DNA from: Papaver somniferum
Lineage: Eukaryota; Streptophyta; Magnoliopsida; Ranunculales; Papaveraceae
Length of the DNA: 64,000 bases
Assembly: GCF_003573695.1 (NCBI RefSeq)
Contig: NC_039361.1
Location: 35,529,702 to 35,593,701, forward strand
Direction of reading: 5' to 3'
In this document: positions 13,200 to 24,388 of the stretch, one piece after another
How the letters are laid out: every line of letters begins with the position of its first letter
Numbering within the stretch: the first letter of the stretch is position 1
Made by a program: the position numbers and the translations under genes
The notes under the pieces: model-generated
Database searches by the model: none
The model's input: only the letters and a program-made list of their open reading frames with translations
What the model was told of the DNA's origin: nothing

Positions 13200-13555
13200 T
13201 GTTTATTATTAATTCATAGGATCAGCTGAGGATTCGACTACGAATTCAGAATAATAAAGTGAGCATTACCATTCCATGGGATCGTAGATTCGACCACGGA
13301 GTAATTAAGATTTATCTATTACCATTTATGAGACCAGTTGTAGATTCGATCATGAAATCGGAGTAATGAGATAATATAGTTGTTTCATTGTTATTCTATG
13401 AGATCAAGCCGTGGATTCGATCATAGAATCAGAACAATTGTTTATTGGCATTCCATGGGACCAGTCGTGGATTCGACCATGGAATAGGAGGAATTGTTAT
13501 TGTCATTCCATGGGACCAGTCGTGGATTCGACCATGGAATAAGAGCAATAATAGA
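13200..13555. repeat. Array of six imperfect hairpin units with a GGATTCGA core
   Basis: Six units of about 55-65 bp, each with a core like 'gtggattcga' or 'gaggattcga' flanked by complementary arms. The last two read CATTCCATGGGACCAGTCG and end with GACCATGGAAT, so CCATGG pairs with CCATGG across each unit. The other LTR has the matching array at about 23910-24240. Confidence 0.75.
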
Positions 13556-14005
13556 TTATTCTGGGAATTCAGTAGTGAATGTCACGACAGAATTAATCTT
13601 AATTAGGAATAATTAACTTTGTGGCTCTATCAGAGCAAGCTATCTAAGAGCATTAATTATCCCGATATGAGCTTGTCGGTAAGTCATATCCTTTATATAG
13701 TCAGGGTAAACTCGTTGTTTGTTCCTGAAGACGTTATCGCTCTATACTAGCAGAGCAAGCTGTCTAGGAGCCGTCCATATTGTGATACTATATAGAAATA
13801 ATCACTGAAAGTGTTCAGTATTCATGAGATATTCTGTTGTCCAGTCGTGAGACTACATATCTACATGTACTCTGAGATAAATTACTCTCCGTTGAGAATT
13901 CGATGAGAGACCCATGTCTCAATACTCACGTCTGATTGATGGATCAGAGCTTCGTATAATTATGAGTTAACGATTTTATCCCTTGTCGAAAATCCACCAT
14001 CTACA

Positions 14006-15041
14006 TTAAGTCTCCTGCTTACTGAGGAAAGTTGTGTTCCTCAGTCAGCATTAAATGGTGATTTTCCGTCCATAAATAATAATATCAGTAATTGAACTTA
14101 GTCGTAAGTTGAGACGTTACCGGATTTAGAGAGCATGAGCAAACCACGACTTGATGAAGGCTTCAATGTCATAATTGGAGCATCGTTTGATGAGCATAAA
14201 TTGGTGTTGAACCGCTGATTTGAACGACGGGACCTTGGTCGTTTAGGATTCGCGGGCCGTGCCCAAGAAAGGAATCCGTTTTAGCACGGATGCTCGTTCG
14301 TTTGTTAGTTTAAGAAACAACAAAATAGACCTGGGTCTAATGATAAAATTTTTGTTGTGCGCTTTTACGGAAGCCAAAATTTTATCTTTTAAATATGTGA
14401 GATTTCACAAAGGGAATAAACTCTCGTTTTAAAGGTGGATGCTTGTACGAGAGAAAAAAGTTTTTTTTTTTGAATAGACCTGCGTCTGTTAGTAATAAAA
14501 ATTTCTATGAGCTTTCATGAAATTTTTTATTTTCGACATGTGAGCTTTCGTAAATTTTTGAAAATATACTCTTGTTTCAAAGACGTATGCTCGCGTGAGG
14601 GAGCAAAATATATATATTTTTCAAATTCACGTGAGTTTCACGTTAAAATATATTTTGTAAAATCAGTGTCTTCATTTTGAAAAATTGTTGAAAGTAGACA
14701 ACTATACATGGTGAAATAATGTCTATATGTGAGTTTTCACAATCGTAGAATGGCCGTCTGTCCAGATTTTCAGAAACCAGTGAATGTTCACATTGTAAAA
14801 TTTACGTGGGTTGTTCACGGTTTTGTAAAAATCATGTCATAATTTTGCTCGTCTTAGCAGTTTTGAAGGAACGAGCAAGATTTGAAGTATTAACTCATGT
14901 ACTGGAATCGTAAACAGGTAAGAGTTGAAAGTTACCATTTTTGCAGAGGCTGATGTGAGCATCTTTATTCCGTGATTCGTTGTTTTGTTGAATCCTGCGC
15001 TTTGTATGAATGATGCGATGAATGTTATGCATCTGTTACAG
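14006..15041. other. Internal region next to the 3' LTR, non-coding
   Basis: About 1 kb between the 3' LTR and the first plus-strand exon. The purine-rich AAGCAGGAGACTTAA (minus strand) next to 14005 may be a polypurine tract. Two related segments near 14330-14460 and 14490-14620 share 'gacctg(g/c)gtct' and 'tgagctttcgt' words, a diverged duplication. I see no gene. Confidence 0.45.
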
Positions 15042-17046
15042 CCACTTTGGAAGAATGACTGACTCCCATGATGACACTTTCAAAGACGATGTTTCCATGG
15101 ATGACACCTCCACGGGTGTAACTTCAAGAAATGGTACTTCTGGGACCTCTGAGTGATGGTGAGAGATCCATTATACTGATTTGTACTCCTGGTTATTTCA
15201 TCAACTATACCACAGGATGATCGTGTAGTTAGGTTTCAGATCAATGTACACTCCTCGGAAATGGAAGAAAGTCTTCGGGGCGGAGCACCCAGAAGTAAGG
15301 ACTACATGATGTTAGCAAATAACGTGCAGTCCCCAGCCGTTTCTTTGGTGAGTTGTTAGCGCTCCTTGTGTCATGACTTTTTCCTTCCCGTGCAATTAGG
15401 ATAACGAGACCATGGTTTTGTTGTTTCCTTTCAGACCTTTTCTCCATCGATTGACGGTCTTCAACTTGTTCCCAGGCGAACAATTCAGGAATCCAGTACT
15501 GATGAAGAAGTCGATGCAAATATCTCTTTCGTGCAGGTGATCGCGGCATCTCCTTGAATGAAATAATAATAATTTTTTTTGATGAATCCAGGAAGAAACC
15601 ATTGTAGATAAGAAGCATGTTGATGAAGCGCACTCTTCTTTGGGACATGGGAATATGGAGAGTTTCCGAAATCCCGAACCGAATAGAGATAGCGGTGTTG
15701 TCAACGGAGATTCTGGCATTGTCGAGCCTTCAAATGATTTAGAGACTCCCTTAGTAAGTATATCTCCTGTAATTTCTTCAAAGAAGTATGATATCGCTGA
15801 TTCGTGAATGAATGAATGAAAATCCATGTGAATTTATGTATAATTTTGCCGAAATACGTCACCGGAAAATTTCAGACTTCAGATTTTACTAAAAATGCTG
15901 TAGAATCCTCGTCCGAAGTCGGATTTTCGCGGTTTGCATATGTATCTTCAAGCCCAGGAAATTTCCAAGCTTTGATGAAGAAGCTATTTGAAGTTTGAGC
16001 ATGTTTAGGGACTGAAAAAGGAGAAATAGTGAACTTCCAGGAGACCTTCAGAACTTTTCCAGATTGCATGTTGTCAGATGTTCTGGACACATCTGTTAGC
16101 TCGTTCATCCGATTGCTATGAAATTTTTATATGTTGTAGAAAACATCCATACAAAGAGAATGGTATATGACCCAACCTTAAATTCCTTACCAATTGTTAT
16201 AAGTGTAAAATCTCTTCAGCTGAGCTTGTTTGAAAACGTGTTTCATGACTTCTACACTATTTGCGCATGTCTTGGGTGCATAATAAGGAACTTAGATGAT
16301 GTTAGTTCACTTACATTCTGAATTTTATGATTGTGTTGGGTTTCCACGCTTGAATCATTCTAATCCCATGTAATCTTCACATTAGGTGCCAAATGCTGAA
16401 GTTGGGAATAATGGATCCAACAATGATGACTTGAGCAACCATGGAGCCGTTGATAATGATACCTCCACCTCTGTACCTCAAAGTCATGGAACGCTTGTTT
16501 TTGATGTCATGGAGGTGACTGAAACTCCAATTTTGCGTGAGATGGTGGAACCCGAATCAAGAATGGAAGAAGATGCTCCAACCGAAGTTGTTCCTATGAT
16601 TGCTGACGTTGCTCCAGCGACTGAAAACCTGATAATAGTGCATGAGTATCCCAACGCAGGGACTGCTTTTACTCCTCCATTTGGTGAGATACTCCAAGGA
16701 TCCGGAGCATAGTTATTTCTTGACGAGACAAGTAGAATCCATCTTGCGTGTTATAAATGATATCTGCATCGCAGCTGGAAATACTGTCACCCGGGATGTA
16801 CTCTTTGATTGGGAGTACAACAAGAAAGCTGAAGAACTTGGCTTCAATCTGAAGTGGCTTCGTCAAAAGATTGATGTTATCAGGAAAACAGTGGAAGGTG
16901 ACACACCTTTCACCACCAGTGATGCCGTGTTGAAGAAGATGAATGAAGTTGCTGAGCTGACCAAGAAGCTGGAGGCGGAGAAAGCTGCTTTGCAAATCTT
17001 GGAGGATGCAGGAAAGCAGAAATCTTATTTTGCTGACTTTCTTTAG
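15042..17046 (+). pseudogene. Six-exon gene segment carried antisense in the Ty3/gypsy element
   Basis: A chain of exons with matched splice sites and phases reads on the plus strand, opposite to gag: 15042-15133, 15233-15294, 15330-15347, 15435-15536, 15592-15753 and 16386-17046. Each intron is GT...AG, and all six exons join in one frame. Exon 2 encodes FRSMYTPRKWKKVFGAEHPE. Exons 4-6 are acidic and low in complexity. The last exon ends in a basic then coiled-coil-like helix (ELTKKLEAEKAALQILEDAG). One frameshift near 16697 separates ...PPFGEILQ from KDPEHSYFLTRQVESIL.... I do not recognise the family. It could be the tail of a plant mobile domain-type protein, as extra ORFs of Tat-lineage elements sometimes are, but no mobile-domain core is present. 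The start lies upstream or was lost. Confidence 0.65.
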
Positions 17047-17830
17047 TTTTCTTTCCATGATATCTTGAACCTTGGACTTCTGAGAGATGTGAGGTTTTAT
17101 TCTGGTCTTGATTTCTTGATATTGTGAAATCGATCGTCTTGATCAGTGGACCGTCAGTTCCCAGTATTTTGTCAAGTCTCCCCCTTTCGTTTTCCCTTCT
17201 TCTGGTGAGACCTAGATAGAGGACCCATGTAGAAAAATTGATGTAAAGACCTAGGTGGTCGAAGTTGGAGGTACCTTGATGAATGATTTAGCGGAAGGAC
17301 CTGGTGGACATTGATCGACTGTAGAGGTTATGAATCCCGTCTAAGAATCGATGCTTGCATGTTGTATGCTCTGGAAGCTGTAGGAACCTCATACGACGTC
17401 GGAATTCGGTGCTTGATCCAAATTTTTCGAAGCTAAGAGACTGAGTTATCACATGATCAAAGAATCACTCAATTTGGAGTTGCATAGGTCAGCCAACGAA
17501 GCGTGCATATTTGTACTTTGTAATCCCGTACAAATTTTTCAGATGTCATAAACCTGACGGTAAAGGTCATATCTTTCAGCTCGTATGTCCGATTGATGCG
17601 CCGGTTTGGTATGTGTAGCAGAGACATAAACGAACATCTTTTGTTGAGGAAGCATTGTCTCATTCCTCACCCATTGGTACGTTTTTGTAAATCCATGGCC
17701 TGAAGCATGTTGCATCTCATTTGTAGAGGTGATGAGAACATCTTGTAGAAGCGTTTGGTTTGTGCTCGTCTGTCATGCAAGCTTTGGATATCATGTTTTC
17801 ATGTATACACATCTTGATATGAATCATTAG
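17047..17830. other. Internal region with no recognised gene
   Basis: About 0.8 kb between the two copies of the antisense gene tail. Small ORFs occur on both strands, but none has a recognisable domain. It may hold the 3' UTR of the plus-strand segment. Confidence 0.4.
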
Positions 17831-17879
17831 GGCTTGAAGAATTATGATCCATAGAGTAACGCTTCAGAGAATGGATAGT

Positions 17880-18545
17880 TGATGAAGCCGGATGTTGAGA
17901 CTGATGAGATCACAATTGAATTTCCTCCAGAAATTCTTGTTGATGCTGATACCATGAATGGGGTTCCTCCACATGTCCTTGTTGATGCCGATACTATGGT
18001 TGGAGTTGCTCCAGAGATCGAAAATGACAGTCTTTGCTCTTCCATCCAGTGAGTCTTTACATGCACGAACTAGTTGGTGAGTTGAGGATTCCTAAGATGA
18101 AGATGTTCTAGGATTTCAACCCAAATTCTCCTGAATATGACTTTACTGTAAAGTGGCTTCGTCAGGGAATCAATGTTGTTGTGGCAAATAACGTTGTCAG
18201 TCTCCATTCTGGATGTGAGGAGAAACGTTCTTTGGTCGTGCAAGGCTTGTGATGTAGAGAGGTTCCGTTGGTGAAGTTTCATGGAATCACATCAGATTGC
18301 AAATTCCAATAAGATCAAGTCCCCAGTGTGTTGAAGGAGTTTGTTCCAACATTGCATCTACTCCAGAAGTATTATCACGGGATAATGAAGGCCTATCGAT
18401 TGAACTTTGATCGTGTCGGTGTTGAATCAGTGTGTCACCGTAGAGATATTGTGCTGAAGATAGAGGAGCTATTATCGAAGGTGTACTCTTTGATTGGGAG
18501 TACAGTTTGAAGGCTTCTGAAGAAGGTAGCATTCAGAGATGAGAG
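17880..18545 (+). pseudogene. Second, more decayed copy of the antisense gene tail
   Basis: Words from the last exon of the segment at 15042-17046 recur here in the same order: 'aagtggcttcgtcag' near 18150 (compare 16852) and 'gtactctttgattgggagta' near 18482 (compare 16798). The frame is broken many times. A repeated LVDADTM motif (two copies near 17938-18000) encodes an acidic linker. This indicates a tandem duplication of captured DNA inside the element, or two capture events. Confidence 0.5.
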
Positions 18546-18899
18546 GTTTTTTGACTTTCAGTTGTCCTTGGAGAAGTAGGTGAGTGACGATTGTTGTAAG
18601 GATTTTCTTGGATGCTCGAGTGTTGAGGCTTAACCCTTTTAAGCGTCTGATGTCGTAGGCTTGATCGTCTCGGCCTCGAGTATCCTCTGTTGATTCAGCA
18701 TTCCTTTCGTTGCGGTAGTGGGATTCAACACTTGTACGGACATTAGAGCTTTCTGATTTTGTGGTACACAAGGATACTTGTACAACAAACACCTAAATTG
18801 TTCTTTTCCGTGCTTGAACACCATCTCAATAATGTATGTCTCATTGAGATGCTCGATTCGGAGAAATGTCATATTCAATCACTTGGTAAAATATTGTTG

Positions 18900-19830
18900 A
18901 AGTGAGATTACCCACTTATAGCGTCTTGCAATTGCAGAGATGCTAGCAGAATTGAGTCCCCATGCTAGAATAGCATGCGAGAAATAAATGACATAGACAT
19001 GGAGGAATGAGACTTTCCTGAGTGCATGACCTTTGGGTGAATGTTTATGCATCTTTTGCAGGTCCTTGTTTTAACCTCGTCAAAGTTCGAAATTCCTCCA
19101 AGTGCTTTGATGATGGAACGTCCGCCAAATATTCTGGATCAGAACTTTCTTCTTTGGAGAGATGTGTAACCAAAGGTGCTTTGTAAGTACCCATCTTTTC
19201 AGCGTGGATGCACGCTCGTCTGAAGGACATGTCATATCCTGGATTTTCCTGATTATGTAAAACTTGGCTTCCGTCCAGGTCGAACTTATGTTCACTTTGA
19301 GAGTGATGTAGCCATAAGTATTTCCGAGCGTTCTTTCAAGGTCTATGATTGATATGGGAGCATGAGTATCTCCCTGTCGAGTGATGCATGTGGATCCGAT
19401 GGTTTTCAGTGGAATGTTGTTGATGGCGGTGGAAGTATCGATCAACGTTCTTCTAAATTCGTTTCTTCTGAGATTGACCGTGGTAAGCAGTCCCCAGTCG
19501 TACATCTCTTGGTCTGTGGATGGAGGCTCAAGAAGTATTTATGGAATGAACTTCTTGACACGATGTAGTTCAGTGTTGTGAACATGTCTCTCATTTGTGC
19601 CTTCGACGGATAGAGCAATCCACGTTCGACCAAGGATTGAACTGCCTCTTTGATAGTTTGTTCAGAGATTGTAAAGATTCTGATTGGGAGAGGATTCTTG
19701 TGTGCTCCTTCAGTCCCCAGTTGAAGCAACCTTCTCTTTGAAAATTTGCTTCAAAACATTGCAGTTGCTTGTTGGATGATTGATGAATCTATGAAGGTGA
19801 CAGTACCTGGGATTCTCCATTTTGCTTCAG
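18900..19830 (-). pseudogene. Decayed gag C-terminus and aspartic protease of the Ty3/gypsy element
   Basis: Minus-strand frames show YCHLHRFINHPTSNCNVLKQ around 19750-19820, which resembles the YC-x-H-x-H-x-C motif near the end of Tat-type gag. They then show EFRRTLIDTSTAINNIPLKT at about 19400-19475, followed by an ISIIDLERTLGN stretch. This is the layout of a retropepsin (LIDTGAS-x-NVIPL), but the catalytic D-T-G has become D-T-S and the frames are broken. Nothing recognisable as reverse transcriptase follows, so pol is lost after the protease. Confidence 0.6.
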
Positions 19831-19981
19831 TTGGCTCTCTTTGATGAACAAAAATTTGATTGTATCATCTTGAATATAGACTTCCAGTAACTCGATCACA
19901 TCTTCATTATAAAGAGGGAGGTCTGAGTCTGTATGATCATGTCCCGTTTGTTTATGCTAGGTCGAGGTTTGTGCATCTTGC

Positions 19982-21226
19982 TTATCCTTCCTTTGTTTTT
20001 TTGAAGGAGCTGAGGTATGCTTGCGCGGCGGTTCGAATTTTTCGTTTGCTCCCTTCTGCAACAACGTTTGTGGAAGGATGGAGGTTGTACTGCTTGTTGA
20101 TCAGACGTATGCTACCTTGAGTGTCTCGCGGTTCTTCAGCCTTTGTAGCCTTTGTTCTTTCCAGTAAAGCGGGTGCAGTAGTTGCTGATCTCTTCGCCGC
20201 TTCATGAAGCTCTGAAAAGGTATGGAAACGAAGATTTTCCAATAAAGCTCTGTAGACTGGGATCATGCCGTTGATACACAAGTATACTAGTTGTTGCTCC
20301 GTGACATTTGGGCCATGGCAGTCTAGGGCTTGGACTCTGAATCTTTTCACGTAGTCATTGGGATTTTTACTGACCCTCTGAAACATTCTTCCAAGATCAG
20401 AGAGAGTGACTTGCTCTGACACGAAGAAGTACTTCCTGTAGAAGGCGTTAATCATTTGTCCCCAATTGTTGATAGTTCCTGGTGCGATGTTTTTGTACCA
20501 GGTGTATGCTCTGCCTTTCAAGGATTTTGAAAATTCTTTGAAGCGAACAACATGTTTATGCTCATGTTCACCCAAAGCTTCCAGGAACCGATAAACATGT
20601 TCCCGAGCATTGCTGGTTCCGTCGTACAAAGCAAAGGTTGGAGAGATATAGCCTTTTGGAAGAGGAATCCTTTGCGTAACAGCAGGGTATGGAGGCTGGT
20701 GACGATGGACATGTGGGGTCTTGTCTTTTCCACAGTTCTCCAGAAGGCGTTCCAAATCTTCCCGAGTGATGAAGTTTGAGGACTCCTTCGCTGAACCGTC
20801 TGCAGCTTTGCGGACTTCATCATCATTTACTGTGTGAATCGGAATTACATCAGGATCAGCGTCTGAGGATTTTTCATTCTCTTTTGATCTTCCTTGGGTC
20901 TTCCCTGACATAGTATCAGTGAGATCCTTCAGTTGATTAAATATCTCCTTATGTGTTGTAGCCATATCGGTTTGATTCTTTGCAAGAGTCTCTTGCACTT
21001 TGATGAGATCAGCAATGGTAGGTGGTGGATTTCCTCTGACTTCTTCAGGGTGTCGGCCGAACAAAGGATGACCCTCCGCGTTGACGTGAGGAGGAGTAAC
21101 ATTACCACCGTCAGTGTTAGAGGCCGGAATCGTTCCCGGGATATCCTCGTTGTCGTTGTTGTTGTTTCTAGTGCTAGCGCCGTTTGCGTTGGAACCTGTG
21201 ACTAACCCAGACCTAAGACCAGCCAT
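19982..21226 (-). CDS. Gag polyprotein of a Tat-like Ty3/gypsy retrotransposon
   Basis: A 414-residue ORF starting MAGLRSGLVTGSNANG 57 bases from the right LTR. The N-terminal 170 residues are polar and low in complexity (N/D/G-rich, then a short helix around AKNQTDMATTHKEIFNQLKD). The gag core follows at roughly residues 190-370: FALYDGTSNAREHVYRFLEA, then FKEFSKSLKGRAYTWYKN, INAFYRKYFF and MFQRVSKNPNDYVKRFR. These are the standard blocks of the plant Ty3/gypsy gag (retrotransposon gag) domain, which forms the cytoplasmic virus-like particle. The ORF is open throughout. It ends at FKKTKEG and the protein then continues in decayed frames to the protease region. Confidence 0.88.
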   Translation of the reverse strand: MAGLRSGLVTGSNANGASTRNNNNDNEDIPGTIPASNTDGGNVTPPHVNAEGHPLFGRHPEEVRGNPPPTIADLIKVQETLAKNQTDMATTHKEIFNQLKDLTDTMSGKTQGRSKENEKSSDADPDVIPIHTVNDDEVRKAADGSAKESSNFITREDLERLLENCGKDKTPHVHRHQPPYPAVTQRIPLPKGYISPTFALYDGTSNAREHVYRFLEALGEHEHKHVVRFKEFSKSLKGRAYTWYKNIAPGTINNWGQMINAFYRKYFFVSEQVTLSDLGRMFQRVSKNPNDYVKRFRVQALDCHGPNVTEQQLVYLCINGMIPVYRALLENLRFHTFSELHEAAKRSATTAPALLERTKATKAEEPRDTQGSIRLINKQYNLHPSTNVVAEGSKRKIRTAAQAYLSSFKKTKEG

Positions 21227-21283
21227 CTTGTGAAATTGTGAGATTCCAACCGAGAGATTAATCTCCCACTGTGGTCGCCAATA
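21227..21283 (-). other. Primer-binding site region and gag leader
   Basis: Directly inside the right LTR the minus strand reads TTGGCGACCACAGTGGGAGA, the TGGCGAC-type primer-binding motif of Tat-lineage elements. It is followed by a very short leader to the gag ATG. Which tRNA it matches was not determined. Confidence 0.65.
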
Positions 21284-24200
21284 TGTAGATGGGGGAAAAT
21301 GATTTGCTGGTTTTTAAGGAATTGAGGATATGACCGTACGGAGGAGACTCCTCGAACCGAGCGAAATGTTAAACCTCACACATATGCACCGCTGCAAAGG
21401 GGGTGCTTTAGATTCGAGAGATCAATCTGTAGTACTCCGGCCTAAATCAAGACAATGACCGTTCCATAGTAAATTCGGTCACAAGAGAGGATGGGTTGAT
21501 TTGTAGGAGGGAAGCTGAGAAATGTGTGGAATCAATGGTAATCAAAGATTGTGGGTGTGTGAATTCTGAAGATAATAAGCTCTGAATGATTGAAATTGCT
21601 CAATTGAGAGTAGTTGCTCAATTGATGAGTTGATGATCTCGTGTTGTTGATGAGACGTGAGATTGATGATACTGTTGATGCTGATCCCTCAATCATGATT
21701 CAGAGACTTATTTATATTGCTGGAATTTTAGACACCATGACCCCATGAAGTGTGACAGTTGATGGAATCAAGGAGTGGGGAAGTGGAGATCGTGTTTGAA
21801 ACCAGTTGCTCAACGTGTGGAGACTTGGTCGATTTTCCACCCACTACACACTTGGTCGATTTTCCACCCACTACCTCGTGAATTCCTTCAACTGATTGCA
21901 CGACTTGCCCACATTTCATCGTGTGTTTGAACACACATGTCGTAGACCGCCAGACCAAAACCCTAAGTGATATCCCCCCAAAGTGACACAATTGACGTCT
22001 CGTGGTATGTTAGTCAATTGATGACTTCGTGGTTTGATGGGACGATGAGTCCATGTAGTTGCTGAGTTCAACATAATGTTCTGAAACTCATGAGTTGAAC
22101 ATGTCATGAGACGGAGGTATAGTTCTTACGATGAAGTGAGCAAGTATTGATCATTCGATGGATCGTTTAATATTGATTGTTGAACCAATATTCCTTGGTT
22201 TGAGCAAATATTTATCATCTGAGCAAGTGTTGCTCATGTGATGAATTGTTGAATATTTGATCGTCTGAGCATGTGTTGCTCATCTGATGGATTATTGGCA
22301 GCGTACCAAAAATATTAATTAGAATACTGGTCGTTGAACCGAGCATAATTAATAAAATTAATGACCATGAGGTCGTCGTAAAATTATTAAGGTTGGAATC
22401 TGGAATGATGATCCTTGGATTCAGAAACCCTAATTTGATCAATTCATGGTTCGTCATAATTTCAACCATGGGATGAAGGAGGGAGCGACTACACGGGACC
22501 GTTGATCAACCATGTAGTGTCCATATTCTCACGTGAGCAAATACAAAGAACTCCTGAAGAGTTGACGATTTGTTGGTGAAAGAATGATTACGTGCAATTG
22601 TGCAAATTAGGTCAAAACTGTGAAACTTGATGGGACCGGCTTCTGTAAGCCAAAATTTCAATCTTGGTCGGTCAAGATAGCGTGCTCGTGTCCCCAAGGC
22701 GTCCGCGTCTCAGTCCTGAGAATTTTGATATTTTTTCTAGCATGCAATTGAGCATCCATTCGAGAAAATATGCCAAAATTAGGGTTTCGACGAAACTGAG
22801 GAAAACACCATGAGATGATGGAAAATAATTATAAAATAAGGAATAAGGAGGCGTGGGACCGCCGAGGCCAAGGCATGGTCGGCCGGTCCCGTGGTGCCTT
22901 TTTCTTAATTTTATAATATTTTGATGATTTTATGAAAAATTCATGAATTTTGAGAAATTTGATGAATTTAGGGAGTTTCCATGAATTGAAGGAGTTTTCA
23001 TGAGTTCAGGGAAGCAAAAAATATTAAAATAATAAAAACAAGGGCGTGTGGGACCGTGGAGGCGCGGCCGGCCGGCTAGGGCCCGGTCCCACGAGTTTTC
23101 ATAATTTTTAATATTTTTTTAGGTATTTTTTCATGATTTGAGGGAATTTTTCCTAATTTGAGAGAAATACCCTGAAATCAAGGAATTTGATGAATTCAAG
23201 GAAAATAAAAATAATAATAAAACAAAGGGGCATGTGGGACCGGCTAGGGCATGGACGGACGGCCTGGACCCGGTCCCACAAGTTTTCATAATTTATTTTA
23301 TTTTATTATTATTTGGTGATTTGTGCAAAATACCATGAAATCAAGGAGTTTTTTCATGAAATTAGAGAAATAATAATAATAATAAAATAATAAGGAATCG
23401 TGAGGTGTGGGGCCGGCTGGGACCAAGGCGCGGCCGGTTGGCCCATGGTCACGCCCCACACTCCTTTCCTTAATTTTATATTATTTTTTATGGATTTATG
23501 ACAATACCATGAAACCGAGGATTTTCCTCGAGACGAAGGAAATTTGATCAAATGAGAGAATTTTCATCAAATCATGGAAAATAAGGTATTAAAAATATAA
23601 AACTGGCGTGGACTGACCACGACACGGGCGGTTGGTCGTGTGTCCATGTTCCCAGCACCTTGGTCAATATTTTTAATTATTTATTATTTTCTTCCCTATT
23701 TTGCATAGGTTCATCGTTTCGTTGTATTTTGAAATACTCGTTCCTGCGGTGACTGTTAGTGCATCGTCGATGAACAAACTTTCACCATTTGGGTCGGGAC
23801 TTAATTAGAGGTAGCTTAGACGCCCGGTTGTTGATTATTTATTACTAATTGTGGAATTCAGTGGAGAATAATTTACAAAACTGAGTAATAAGATGTTTAT
23901 TATTAATTCATAGGATCAGCTGAGGATTCGACTACGAATTCAGAATAATAAAGTGAGCATTACCATTCCATGGGATCGTAGATTCGATCACGGAGTAATT
24001 AAGATTTATCTATTACTATTTATGAGACCAGTTGTGGATTCGATCATGAAATCGGAGTAATGAGATAATATAGTTGTTTCATTGTTATTCTATGAGATCA
24101 AGCCGTGGATTCGATCATAGAATCAGAACAATTGTTTATTGCCATTCCATGGGACCAGTCGTGGATTCGACCATGGAATAAGAGCAATTTTTATTGCCAT

Positions 24201-24388
24201 TCCATGGGACCAGTCGTGGATTCGACCATGGAATAGGAGCAATAATAGATTATTCTGGGAAGTCAGTAGTGAATGTCACGGCAGAATTAATATTAATTAG
24301 GAATAATTAACTTTGTGGCTCTATATTAGCAGAGCAAGCTGTCTAGGAGCATTAATTATCCCTATATGAGCTTGTCGGTAAGTCATAT

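Larger units (their letters stand above)
10423..14005 (-). repeat. 3' LTR of the large Ty3/gypsy element
   Basis: TGTAGATGG...CCATCTACA, 3583 bp, nearly collinear with 21284-24388 plus 32774-33089. It contains five GC-rich palindromic modules (12150-12985) and a hairpin-forming array (13200-13550). A segment at about 11715-11900 is missing from the other LTR. Several small ORFs are LTR noise. Confidence 0.88.

Noticed and set aside
12150..13555. CRISPR array
   Set aside because: Units are degenerate, spacers are related to each other, the DNA is a plant LTR and the array is duplicated in the other LTR.
15241..15827. Minus-strand ORFs of 135 and 143 residues
   Set aside because: They are antisense to phase-consistent exons with proper splice sites on the plus strand and show no domain.
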